A DNA stretch of 64,000 bases from Litorimonas sp964352855. Lineage in GTDB: Bacteria > Pseudomonadota > Alphaproteobacteria > Caulobacterales > Maricaulaceae. Shown in pieces: positions 25,941-34,554 of this stretch. Position 1 is the stretch's first letter; each line of letters starts with the position of its first letter. Below the pieces are notes generated by a model. It ran no database searches. It saw nothing but the letters and a program-made list of their open reading frames with translations, and was not told the DNA's origin. A program made the translations under genes and the position numbers. The stretch spans positions 57,715 through 121,714 of the forward strand of contig CAYGTR010000003.1 in NCBI GenBank assembly GCA_964352855.1. The letters run 5' to 3'.

Positions 25941-27702
25941 CCTTACGTCGACTTTCTAATTTACGGAACGACCACCGTGCTCGGTTTGTACGACTTTCAC
26001 CGTCGCTGTCTGACAAAGCTCTGCCGGAGATAATTAATTGTTGGCACCGCACAGGCTTTGCCCCGTCGGCCAGATAAACAGAGTCCTCCAAAATAAGGGG
26101 CCCACAATCTGTACGAAATCGCCACCCAGCTTGTCCCTTCTGCACTAACAACGCGCTGGACTGGTCTTGGCTCAGACTCACCCGAACATCAGGATGGAAA
26201 TGGAACCGAATATCAAAAGCCCGCTCTTCGCGCGATAAAGGCTGATGCCCTAATGGCACATAGAGACTATCCTCCCCACGAATATCTACGCCGTCGCTCG
26301 ACATAAAAAAGCGTCGTCGATGCGCCAATCCTGTACGAGGTCGGTAACCTTGATGGCTTGCCTCCACCCAAATGCCTACGTCTTGCTCTTTACGGGCAGC
26401 TTTGACAGGGCCGCTTTCATAAAGAACAACTTCACCCGCATGACTTGATTTCCAGCCCTTAGGCAAAAGTTGGCCTGGAGACTGACTCTCTAATGTCAAA
26501 ACTGAATGCGCTGCAGAAGAGCGCATGGGACGTCGCCACCCGGGGGCCTGCTCTTCATTCCAACCGCAATTCACCACCAACCTCCCGAGCTCTGTCGATA
26601 GTTCAAAGGCAAGAGGCGCAAGATGCGCTTCGCTATCAAAACCAAGCGGCGGTGTCGTGCCTGTATCCATAATTAAAACAGATTCGCCCGCGTAAAGACG
26701 CTGATATTGCGTATGTGGGCCGTAAGAGAAGGCTTTCGCATCACCCGGGGCCGCCTCTAAAACAGTCTGAATATGATGTGCTTCGCCCGGTCCGCCCCCA
26801 TTAAAACTGGCGAGCTCCCCATCGCGATGCTGGAAAAAAGCCACCATCGGCACCATCCGGTCGATTGCACGGCTGATTGTACGCGAGCCCTCAACACCAC
26901 GGTCCGCCAGAAGCGTATCCAACGTTAAGAGAATATCAAGCGCCTTAAAAGTAGCTTCCGGACTGCGCGAAATATGCCCCCCGTCCGGCAGAATTTGGCC
27001 TTCGATTTCATCGTCCAGCCAATCCAGACCGCGGGCAAGATAGCCGTCTGCTTTCTCCGTCAAACGCGCCCCAAAAAGAGCGAGGGTGGCAGCGGCCTGA
27101 AGACGCGTTAAAGATGACGGCATTTTCTTATATTGCGTCCGCAAATATTTCGCTTGCCGCATAACAGCGGCGCGGCGGGCGCCTGCATTCGGGCCCGCAC
27201 TGTCCGCTGACAGCACAGGCGACCAATTCACAAGCCAATACCAAAGTCGGGGTGTCAGAATTGCAGTATCCCAATTAAAACTATTCCATTGCCCATAATG
27301 CGTAATCCAATTATCGACGAGCGTTCTCGCGCGCACAGCGGCAGCTTTCTCTTCAACTTTGCCTTTTGCTTTAGGGCCAACGGCGAGCAAATCATTCATC
27401 CATGAGAAACCATGCAACCAAGCGGCATAACGCGGCGAAGGCACCGCAATCGTCCAAGGATCGCCATGCGCACCGATATCAACAGACTGCCCACCATAGA
27501 CAAATTGCCCCGACAATAGGTCTTTTCCCAAGGCTTTGTCACCATAGTGATAACCCGCGACCATCACATGAAAGGCAGCGGGGCGACCTGCCCGCAAACG
27601 CATTATACGAAAGGGCTCCGCCGTATTGCTGATAAGATTCCCAACGCGCTTGCTGATCGCGCCAAGAGCAAGAGCAGGAGTAGAAATACGGGCGGAAGAC
27701 AT
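25933..27702 (-). CDS. Heparinase II/III-family protein
   Basis: 589 aa from the ATG at 27702 (a GTG one codon upstream is also possible). The N-terminal alpha/alpha toroid (HYGQWNSFNWDTAILTPRLWYW; LPDGGHISRSPE) and a C-terminal beta-sandwich (RLVVNCGWNEE, HSVLTLESQSPG, HRRRFFMSSDG) fit the alphaproteobacterial heparinase II/III group. No signal peptide is evident. The substrate is probably not heparin; a role in an endogenous polysaccharide is inferred from co-expression with the sugar dehydratase. Family members occur between rpe and purH in related genomes. Confidence 0.88.
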   Translation of the reverse strand: MSSARISTPALALGAISKRVGNLISNTAEPFRIMRLRAGRPAAFHVMVAGYHYGDKALGKDLLSGQFVYGGQSVDIGAHGDPWTIAVPSPRYAAWLHGFSWMNDLLAVGPKAKGKVEEKAAAVRARTLVDNWITHYGQWNSFNWDTAILTPRLWYWLVNWSPVLSADSAGPNAGARRAAVMRQAKYLRTQYKKMPSSLTRLQAAATLALFGARLTEKADGYLARGLDWLDDEIEGQILPDGGHISRSPEATFKALDILLTLDTLLADRGVEGSRTISRAIDRMVPMVAFFQHRDGELASFNGGGPGEAHHIQTVLEAAPGDAKAFSYGPHTQYQRLYAGESVLIMDTGTTPPLGFDSEAHLAPLAFELSTELGRLVVNCGWNEEQAPGWRRPMRSSAAHSVLTLESQSPGQLLPKGWKSSHAGEVVLYESGPVKAARKEQDVGIWVEASHQGYRPRTGLAHRRRFFMSSDGVDIRGEDSLYVPLGHQPLSREERAFDIRFHFHPDVRVSLSQDQSSALLVQKGQAGWRFRTDCGPLILEDSVYLADGAKPVRCQQLIISGRALSDSDGESRTNRARWSFRKLESRRKDG

Positions 27703-27740
27703 CACGTTATATTGCGGTACTTGAACAAAGGCCCAAAGCC

Positions 27741-28415
27741 TTATGCAACCTTTTTGGTAGATAGATTACCACGTAAGGCCGCAATATTTTCGCGATAGCT
27801 GCCCGCCCCATTAAAGACGGCGCTCCCTGCAACCAAAGCATTGGCCCCAGCAGCAAGGCAGTCTTGTGCCGTTTGTGGGTTCACGCCCCCGTCTACCTCC
27901 AAAATAATATCGCGGCCTGTCTCATCAATTTTCGTTCTCAAAACACGAATTTTATCCAGCTGGGACGTTATAAAACTCTGCCCGCCAAAGCCGGGATTTA
28001 CACTCATCACCAAAATCATGTCGATGAGATCCATAACAGGATCCACGACATCAACAGGGGTTCCAGGGTTAAGAACAACACCCGCTTTTTTACCCGCCGC
28101 TTTAATTGTTTGGAGGCTGCGATGTAAGTGTGGGCCTGCATCAGGATGAATAGAAATAATATCAGCCCCGGCATCTATAAAGGCAGGGATAAGGGGGTCT
28201 GCAGGAGAAATCATAAGGTGCACATCGAAGGGCTTGTTAGAATGTGGTCTTAAAGCTTTTACAACCATGGGGCCAATTGTGAGGTTTGGTACATAATGAC
28301 CATCCATCACATCAATATGAATCATATCTGCCCCTGCGGCATCAATATCTCGCACAGCTTGGCCTAAAGCAGCAAAGTCAGCAGACAATATTGACGGCGA
28401 GATTAAGGGAGACAT
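27741..28415 (-). CDS. rpe: Ribulose-phosphate 3-epimerase
   Basis: 224 aa TIM barrel. Conserved features include SPSILSADFAALG at the start, HIDVMDGHYVPNLTIGP (metal-binding His/Asp), MSVNPGFGGQSF and LEVDGGVN. It interconverts ribulose-5-phosphate and xylulose-5-phosphate in the pentose-phosphate pathway. It is upstream of the heparinase-like gene on the same strand with a 38-bp gap. Confidence 0.96.
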   Translation of the reverse strand: MSPLISPSILSADFAALGQAVRDIDAAGADMIHIDVMDGHYVPNLTIGPMVVKALRPHSNKPFDVHLMISPADPLIPAFIDAGADIISIHPDAGPHLHRSLQTIKAAGKKAGVVLNPGTPVDVVDPVMDLIDMILVMSVNPGFGGQSFITSQLDKIRVLRTKIDETGRDIILEVDGGVNPQTAQDCLAAGANALVAGSAVFNGAGSYRENIAALRGNLSTKKVA

Positions 28416-28534
28416 ATCACAGCTCTTTTTGAATTAGGCTTTCTTTACTATCAGTCACATGAAATCCGCGCAAGCCATCACAAGATGCCAAGACACATAA
28501 CACCAAATAAATCACAGCTTTAGCCCACAAAAAA

Positions 28535-28551
28535 CCCGCCATTAGGCGGGC
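28535..28551 (-). terminator. Rho-independent terminator of the Cys-repeat protein gene
   Basis: On the minus strand, GCCCGCC-TAAT-GGCGGG is followed by TTTTTTG. It lies 24 bp beyond the stop of the gene at 28575. Confidence 0.88.
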
Positions 28552-28574
28552 TTAATATAGGATAAAAAACGATC

Positions 28575-29387
28575 TTATTTGCGAATTGGCAAATAATCAG
28601 ACGCGCTGTAGCTACCTGTATTTTGATAGCCATAAACAGGGCCTGTTGTTTGAGCGTCGCCTGTGTAAATTTCAACAGTACTGTTTGAGTAGCTACCCGC
28701 TGAACCTTGCATACACGTCCCATCAGGCTGAGCTGTTGTGCCGGCAGGGCAGTTAACTGGCATCATAGTAGAGTTTGTCGAGGAGTAAGTGCTGCTTGTT
28801 GAACCATAAGAGGAGGTTGACCCGACCGCATAGCTTGAGCTGGTTTGCATACAGGTTCCATCAGCTTGTGCCGTCGTTCCGGCAGGGCAATTCAAAGGTT
28901 CTGTTGAGCTATAATTCGTTGGAAGCGTAACACCTCTTGAAAGGGAACTTGATGTCGTCCCTCCGTAACTGCCTGTTGCACCTTGCAAGCAAGTCCCGTC
29001 AGGCTGCGCTGTCGTTCCGGCAGGGCAATTCACTGGAGCCGCATTATATGTCTGGACTTGTGAATAATGCTGAGCGGGCGCGGTATAAACAGTTGTCGCT
29101 TGTGGTGCACATGTACCCATTTGAGTACAGTCAACATAAACCGGGCCAGGCGCAATTTGCATGGCCGGAGCGTCATAAGAGGGCGTCACAGTTGCGCTGC
29201 CATATCGCGTTGAAGCGGGTGCTGCCGGAGCCTGAACACAGGCTTGACCACAATTTTGGCCACTCTCATAATTGTAAACGTCAGCATAGCGGCTGGATTG
29301 TGCATTTGCTGTCGAAATTGTTGCGGCAAAAGCCAAAGTGCTAAGTGCTGTAATTGCAGTAGCGCGTAAATATGTTTGCGTGCTCAT
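28575..29387 (-). CDS. Secreted protein with Cys-bracketed repeats
   Basis: 270 aa from the ATG at 29387, chosen for the GGAGG ribosome-binding site and because it begins an intact signal peptide ending at STANAQSS. The mature protein is Ser/Thr/Tyr-rich and holds three near-identical repeats of the form NCPAGTTAQ(P/A)DGTCxQ, separated by Ser/Gly/Tyr linkers. Two further Cys clusters are near the N terminus. Each repeat could close a small disulphide loop. No family recognised. It has its own terminator and may be an abundant surface protein. Confidence 0.8.
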   Translation of the reverse strand: MSTQTYLRATAITALSTLAFAATISTANAQSSRYADVYNYESGQNCGQACVQAPAAPASTRYGSATVTPSYDAPAMQIAPGPVYVDCTQMGTCAPQATTVYTAPAQHYSQVQTYNAAPVNCPAGTTAQPDGTCLQGATGSYGGTTSSSLSRGVTLPTNYSSTEPLNCPAGTTAQADGTCMQTSSSYAVGSTSSYGSTSSTYSSTNSTMMPVNCPAGTTAQPDGTCMQGSAGSYSNSTVEIYTGDAQTTGPVYGYQNTGSYSASDYLPIRK

Positions 29388-29476
29388 CTGGAGCCTCCCA
29401 TTTTGAAACATTACGGCGTAATCTTGCAAAGCTTAGACCATTTTAAGGTTAACACGCTCTAAATAACGTAAAAACC

Positions 29477-30928
29477 TTAAATCTCCGGGCTTTGAAGGGC
29501 CGCAATATAAAATCCGTCCATGCCGCCAATTTCCTCTCGGAAATGTGGCATGGTACGTAAGGTCTCTCTGCCCACATCATTGCCAGAGAGACCCAACGAA
29601 GGTTCGGGTAGAACTGGAATAAGGCGGAAATCGGGCAGCTCGCTTAAAAAGCGAGTGATGCGAGGATCACCCTCCTCCTGCTGAAGAGAGCACGTCGCAA
29701 AAATAAGTATGCCGCCCGGCTTTAAGAAAGAGGCCGCTTTGGGCAAAAGCTTATCTTGTAATCTCACGAGCTGACTTAACGTTTTTGGCGTTCTGTTGTG
29801 CAGCACATCGGGATGGCGGCGAAACGTACCTGTCGCTGTGCAGGGCGCGTCGAGTAAAACAGCATCAAATTTCGTATCCGACTCCCACTCAAGCGCATCG
29901 GCACAAACCACTTCAGCGCTTAGTTTTGTGCGTGCCAAATTTTCATGGAGTCTTTGCAAACGACTTTCCGATTTATCAACTGCCGTCACTTTTGCGCCCA
30001 TGGCCGAAAGTTGAAGCGTTTTACCGCCCGGCGCCGCACAGAGATCAAGAACAGACTTACCGACTAAGTCGAGCTGAGCTGCCAAAATACGCACCGGCAA
30101 ACTCGCAGCCACATCTTGCGCCCACCACTCACCTTCATCATAACCCTCAAGCAAAGAGACATTCCCGATAGAGGGCAAACGCACTGTGCCCGGCATCACG
30201 GTGATACCGCCAAGTTTTTCAGCCCAAATATTTGTGGATTCTTCTGACACATCCTTCAAGGTTAAATCCAAGGGCGGATCCTTAATGAGTTGTAGCGATA
30301 TTTTGCGCACCGCAGCACGGCCATAGCTCCGCTCCCAAGACCCTCTTATCCATCCCGGAATATTGGCGCGAGGGGCTTCGGCTCCGGCTAGTATTGGCCC
30401 TTGCTCGACGACTTTGCGCAAAACCGCATTTGCAAGATTTGCATAACCGCGCGTGGCCTTGGTGGCCTTTAACATACCAACTGTTTCGCCAACAGCAGCA
30501 TGAGCCGGCGTGCCCAAAAAAAGAATTTGCGCCGCTGCGGTTTCTAGGGCGGCACGAATAAAGACAGGGGGGTCTTGGCGAATAAGGGGTTTAAAGACCG
30601 CTTTAATCTGACCGAGCCGCCGAAAAGTCGTGGCGGCAATCAAACGCACAAAAGCCCGGTCTCTCGCCTCAAGCCCATTATAGTCGGGAAGGGCAGACAG
30701 AACAGTTTCAAGCGGCAAACCGTCCGTGCGTACATTCCGTACGGCAGACGCCGCTAATTGACGAGTTAACTGGGCCGAAGTTAGCGGGGTATCTTTTTGA
30801 GGACGCTCCCGTCTGTCTTCACGTCCCTTTTGAGACGGCCGACCCACTTTATTATTATCCCGATTAGTTGGCGGCTTTCTTCCCGTTTTGTGAGGTGGCG
30901 GACGTGTGTTTTTAGGGCGGTCATTCAT
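29477..30928 (-). CDS. rsmB: 16S rRNA m5C methyltransferase, RsmB/NOP family
   Basis: 483 aa. A Lys/Arg/Pro-rich tail (residues 1 to about 45) precedes a NusB-like RNA-binding domain (about 50-190) and a Rossmann methyltransferase domain. SAM motif APGGKTLQLSAMG, the catalytic-pair motifs DAPCTATGTFRRHPD and FATCSLQQEEGD are present. It methylates a cytosine in rRNA (C967 in E. coli for RsmB). The basic tail is longer than usual. It is divergent from the efflux operon. RsmB versus a close NOP paralogue is inferred from the NusB domain. Confidence 0.92.
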   Translation of the reverse strand: MNDRPKNTRPPPHKTGRKPPTNRDNNKVGRPSQKGREDRRERPQKDTPLTSAQLTRQLAASAVRNVRTDGLPLETVLSALPDYNGLEARDRAFVRLIAATTFRRLGQIKAVFKPLIRQDPPVFIRAALETAAAQILFLGTPAHAAVGETVGMLKATKATRGYANLANAVLRKVVEQGPILAGAEAPRANIPGWIRGSWERSYGRAAVRKISLQLIKDPPLDLTLKDVSEESTNIWAEKLGGITVMPGTVRLPSIGNVSLLEGYDEGEWWAQDVAASLPVRILAAQLDLVGKSVLDLCAAPGGKTLQLSAMGAKVTAVDKSESRLQRLHENLARTKLSAEVVCADALEWESDTKFDAVLLDAPCTATGTFRRHPDVLHNRTPKTLSQLVRLQDKLLPKAASFLKPGGILIFATCSLQQEEGDPRITRFLSELPDFRLIPVLPEPSLGLSGNDVGRETLRTMPHFREEIGGMDGFYIAALQSPEI

Positions 30929-31083
30929 GGCTCAGCGCCTAGCAGAGTGAAACGATAAAGGGAAAGCAGAAATGACTGTCTCTCAATGTATCATATAAAA
31001 ATACAATTCCGTAACATTGCGTTTTTCTGTTGCAAAACCGCAGGATGAACTTACGCGTATTCTCTCTAAACAAGGCTGATGTA

Positions 31084-32610
31084 ATGCGTTCACTTATAAC
31101 TAAACAGACTTTCCCCCTTGCTTTAATGCTGGGCGCTGCTTTCATCTTGATCGGATGTAATCAAGCCGACGCGACACAGGGCGTTAGAAACGGCGGAAGC
31201 AATCAAGCCACGACCGGTCAAGGGCCAAGCCTGCAAGTCGGCTTGGTTAGTCGCGGCGAAATCGCCAAAATTATCAATGCAACAGGCACAGTGCGCCCTG
31301 ATATAACGGTGCAAGTCGGGTCGGAAGTCTCCGGTAAGCTTCTGACGGTCGATGTCGACTTTAATTCTGTTGTCGAGCAAGGCGATGTTTTGGCGGTCAT
31401 TGATCCGGAAAACTTAGAGAACCGCGTTTCACAAGTTGAAGCCCTTGTTGAAAATCGGAGATCCGACATCAACATTAACATGGCCTCACTCAAGCGGGCC
31501 GAAGTCAATGCCGCACAAGCGAAACGCTCCTTAGATCGTCGCGAACAGCTTTTTGCAGAAAGTGCGATTTCCAAAGCCCAATTAGAAGAAACAGAGCGGG
31601 CCATGCAACTCGCGGACGCTGATATTGAGTTGGCGAAAGCGCGTTTGTTGGGATCAGAGTCATCTTTAAAACAAGCACAGGCTGACCTCCGAACGGCAAA
31701 GGTTGACTTGTCGCGCACGGTTATTCGGGCACCTATTGATGGCGTCGTGATTGAGCGCCTTGTCGACCCCGGCCAAACCGTTGCGGCCTCTTTTTCTGCG
31801 CCGGAATTATTTAAAATTGCCGGAGATTTGTCGAAAATAAAAATCGATGCGGCGATTGTTGAAAGCGATGTCTCAGGCCTCGATGCAGGTGACCCGGTCA
31901 GTTTTAGTGTTGACGCTTATCCCGGTCGTGTCTTTCGTGGCGAGATTGAACAATTACGGCTGAAGTCTGAAACGCAAAGTAATATCGTAACTTATACAGC
32001 TGTTGTGGCAGCGGATAATGTCGATAATGTTCTCATGCCGGGTATGACGACGAACCTACAAATCACGACGAACTCCAAAGCCGATATTCTGCGCATACCC
32101 GCAACAGCAGAGCGCTTCCGCCCGACACCGGACCAGATTAAAGCTTGGCAAGTGGAAGAACCAGCGGAAGCTAATGCAGACGTCGATCCCAAAACACGTG
32201 AGCAGTTGAGCGCTCTGGGTCTTTCAACAGCGCGTATTGATAGCGTGTTGAGTACGATGGCGAGCGAAACTGTCAGGCTGAGAGAGCAAATTAACGATCC
32301 AACTCAAACGTGGAGAAAAGTGGCGCGTCTGAAGCAACTTCGCGAAACCTATGATGGCATCATCAAAAAAGAGCTGACCTCGACTGAATACCAAGACTAC
32401 CGTCGGTTATTGCAGGCCAATGCACAAACGCGTGATGCCCAAATTTGGATAAAATCAGACGATAAAATGCGATTGGCAGATGTTGGCTTGGGCTTATCAG
32501 ATGGCTCTTTTGTAGAAGTGATTGCAGGTCTCTCTGAGGGGGATGAAGTTATTACATCTATAGGCGGTGGTGGTGAACGCCGAGGTCCGCCTGGACGTCG
32601 TCCAGGTTAA
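31084..32610 (+). CDS. Periplasmic adaptor (membrane fusion) lipoprotein, MacA-like
   Basis: 508 aa from the ATG at 31084, which has an AAGG ribosome-binding site eight bases upstream and opens a signal peptide with lipobox LIGC. The adaptor order is visible: biotinyl-lipoyl half (VQVGSEVSGKLLTVDVDFNSVVEQGDVLAVID), a long alpha-hairpin, the second lipoyl half (VIRAPIDGVVIERLVDPGQTV) and a beta-barrel. An extra helical segment of about 100 residues follows (approx. 355-455), and the protein ends in a Gly/Arg/Pro tail. It links the ABC permease with the outer-membrane channel encoded behind it. Confidence 0.9.
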   Translation: MRSLITKQTFPLALMLGAAFILIGCNQADATQGVRNGGSNQATTGQGPSLQVGLVSRGEIAKIINATGTVRPDITVQVGSEVSGKLLTVDVDFNSVVEQGDVLAVIDPENLENRVSQVEALVENRRSDININMASLKRAEVNAAQAKRSLDRREQLFAESAISKAQLEETERAMQLADADIELAKARLLGSESSLKQAQADLRTAKVDLSRTVIRAPIDGVVIERLVDPGQTVAASFSAPELFKIAGDLSKIKIDAAIVESDVSGLDAGDPVSFSVDAYPGRVFRGEIEQLRLKSETQSNIVTYTAVVAADNVDNVLMPGMTTNLQITTNSKADILRIPATAERFRPTPDQIKAWQVEEPAEANADVDPKTREQLSALGLSTARIDSVLSTMASETVRLREQINDPTQTWRKVARLKQLRETYDGIIKKELTSTEYQDYRRLLQANAQTRDAQIWIKSDDKMRLADVGLGLSDGSFVEVIAGLSEGDEVITSIGGGGERRGPPGRRPG

Positions 32611-32614
32611 ATTC

Positions 32615-33331
32615 ATGACCAAAACAAACTCAGGCACGCCTCTCATCTCTTGCCGAGGGCTGACAAAAATATACAAAATGGGTCAATCTGAAGTGCGAGC
32701 TTTAGACGGCGTCGATCTGGATATTTTTGAAGGTGAGTTTGTTGCGATTATCGGGTCATCCGGCTCTGGAAAATCAACGTTGATGAATATGCTAGGTGCG
32801 CTTGACCAACCCACGACTGGGTCAGTAACTATTAATGGCGAAGACGTCGGAAAAATGAAAAGTAAAAACTTGGCGCAATTCCGCAATAAAACCATCGGGT
32901 TTATTTTTCAGCAATTTCAACTTCTACCCAAAAAATCTGCCCTAAAAAATGTGGCTCTACCGCTGCAATACCGCAAACCGAAAGTCAAAGATGCTGCCGA
33001 AAAAGCAACACATTCGTTAGAGCTTGTCGGGCTCGGAGACAGAGCCGGTCATCGCCCTACAGAACTATCCGGCGGACAACAACAACGAGTTGCCATTGCA
33101 AGAGCGCTTGCCGGGAGCCCAAAAGTATTGTTGGCCGATGAGCCGACAGGCGCACTCGACAGCAAAACATCAACAGACATTATGGGTTTGATGCAAAATT
33201 TGAACACCCAAGGCATTACAATCATTGTCATTACCCATGAGCATGAAGTGGCTGCCTATGCTGAACGGGTGATAGAATTTAAAGACGGTCGCATCATTTC
33301 TGACAAGCGCGATGCAGGCGTTGCCGCATGA
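32615..33331 (+). CDS. ABC transporter ATPase, MacB/LolD type
   Basis: 238 aa from the ATG at 32615, four bases after the adaptor stop. Walker A GSSGSGKST, Q-loop FQQFQLLP, signature LSGGQQQRVAIARAL, and Walker B VLLADEPTGALD are intact, as is the switch His in VITHEHEVA. It powers the adjacent FtsX-like permease. The ATPase and permease, fused in E. coli MacB, are separate here. The stop overlaps the next start (ATGA). Confidence 0.95.
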   Translation: MTKTNSGTPLISCRGLTKIYKMGQSEVRALDGVDLDIFEGEFVAIIGSSGSGKSTLMNMLGALDQPTTGSVTINGEDVGKMKSKNLAQFRNKTIGFIFQQFQLLPKKSALKNVALPLQYRKPKVKDAAEKATHSLELVGLGDRAGHRPTELSGGQQQRVAIARALAGSPKVLLADEPTGALDSKTSTDIMGLMQNLNTQGITIIVITHEHEVAAYAERVIEFKDGRIISDKRDAGVAA

Positions 33332-34554
33332 GCGCCCTATCAACATTAGGGCTCGCGGCAAGCTCCATCATTGAGCGCCCTTTACGCTCACTTTTAACCT
33401 CTCTAGGCATCATCATCGGCGTAGCGGCCGTTTATGCCATGCTTGCCCTTGGCGAAGGCGCGAAAAAACAAGTCGAAGAAAGCTTAAACTCAATTAGCAC
33501 ACGTACGATGCAAGTCTGGCCGGATTGGAACAGGCAGAGATCCTCTCAATCCCGCCCTTCTATGCCGTTTATGGAACAAGACGTGAAAGAAATGCGCGCG
33601 ATTAATGGCGTCTATGCTGCGACAGGCACATTAACGGGTCGAAATTATACAATCGCGACAGACCTAAATGATCTTAGCGGTAACTTTTTGGGTGTTGACC
33701 CTGACCAGCTTAAGGCTAGTGGGAGCGAGCTGAAAATGGGCGAAAATATTACCTTCGCCGACATTGAAACGCGCCGTCCTGTCGTTGTTATCAGCGAGGG
33801 TATTCAGCAACGCCTCTTTGATGGCCAAAACCCATTGGGACAGACGATTAAAATCAATAATGTTGCTTTCACCATTAAAGGTGTGGCAACCCAAGCAGAT
33901 AGCAACTTCTCTTTTGGAAATGATGACCTTTTTGCATGGGCTCCGATCACGGTCGCAAGAGAACGGGTGATAGGCGGAAACCGCTTTATTCAGAACCATG
34001 TCAGCAATATTCGCGTTGTTGGCGACATTGGGCAAAACCTCAATAGTATTGAAGAGGAAGTAAATATCGTGCTGCGACGCTCCCGCGATTTGAAGGTCGG
34101 GGCCCCGCCGGATTACCGCATATTCTCTTCTCGTGGGTTTCAAGAACAGGCGGCAGAAGAAACAAAAGCGCTAAGCTTTTTATTGGCGGCTATGGGCGCC
34201 ATTTCGCTCCTTGTAGGGGGTGTTGGCGTGATGAATATTATGCTTGTATCCGTGACAGAGCGAACGCGTGAAATTGGCCTGCGCATGGCGCTTGGCGCGA
34301 AGAAGAGCAATATCATGAACCAGTTTCTGACAGAGGCACTCTTACTTTGTATTTTATCGGGTATTGTCGGGCTTACACTTGGTTTCTTTATGTCAAAATT
34401 GGCGATGGATACGATGGATGTAGAGCTTGTATTTAGCCCGTCAGTCGCCCTCATTTCTTTTGGATCCGCCTTAATGATTGGTGTGGTCTTTGGCTTTCTG
34501 CCTGCCCGTCGCGCAGCCGGGCTCAACCCGATTGAGGCGCTTCGACATGAGTAA
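33328..34554 (+). CDS. ABC transporter permease, MacB/FtsX-like
   Basis: 408 aa: one N-terminal membrane helix (about 18-40), a periplasmic MacB-PCD-type domain (about 45-270) and three C-terminal helices in an FtsX domain (GGVGVMNIMLVSVTERTREIGLRMALGAKK). It belongs to the mechanotransmission type VII ABC exporters that drive periplasmic adaptors, exporting lipids, peptides or macrolide-like compounds. Overlaps on both sides show a coupled operon. Confidence 0.93.
   Translation: MSALSTLGLAASSIIERPLRSLLTSLGIIIGVAAVYAMLALGEGAKKQVEESLNSISTRTMQVWPDWNRQRSSQSRPSMPFMEQDVKEMRAINGVYAATGTLTGRNYTIATDLNDLSGNFLGVDPDQLKASGSELKMGENITFADIETRRPVVVISEGIQQRLFDGQNPLGQTIKINNVAFTIKGVATQADSNFSFGNDDLFAWAPITVARERVIGGNRFIQNHVSNIRVVGDIGQNLNSIEEEVNIVLRRSRDLKVGAPPDYRIFSSRGFQEQAAEETKALSFLLAAMGAISLLVGGVGVMNIMLVSVTERTREIGLRMALGAKKSNIMNQFLTEALLLCILSGIVGLTLGFFMSKLAMDTMDVELVFSPSVALISFGSALMIGVVFGFLPARRAAGLNPIEALRHE

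Noticed and set aside
29443..29452. Paired TTAA motifs upstream of the Cys-repeat protein gene
   Set aside because: The spacing is two bases, not seven, so it is not a CtrA box.
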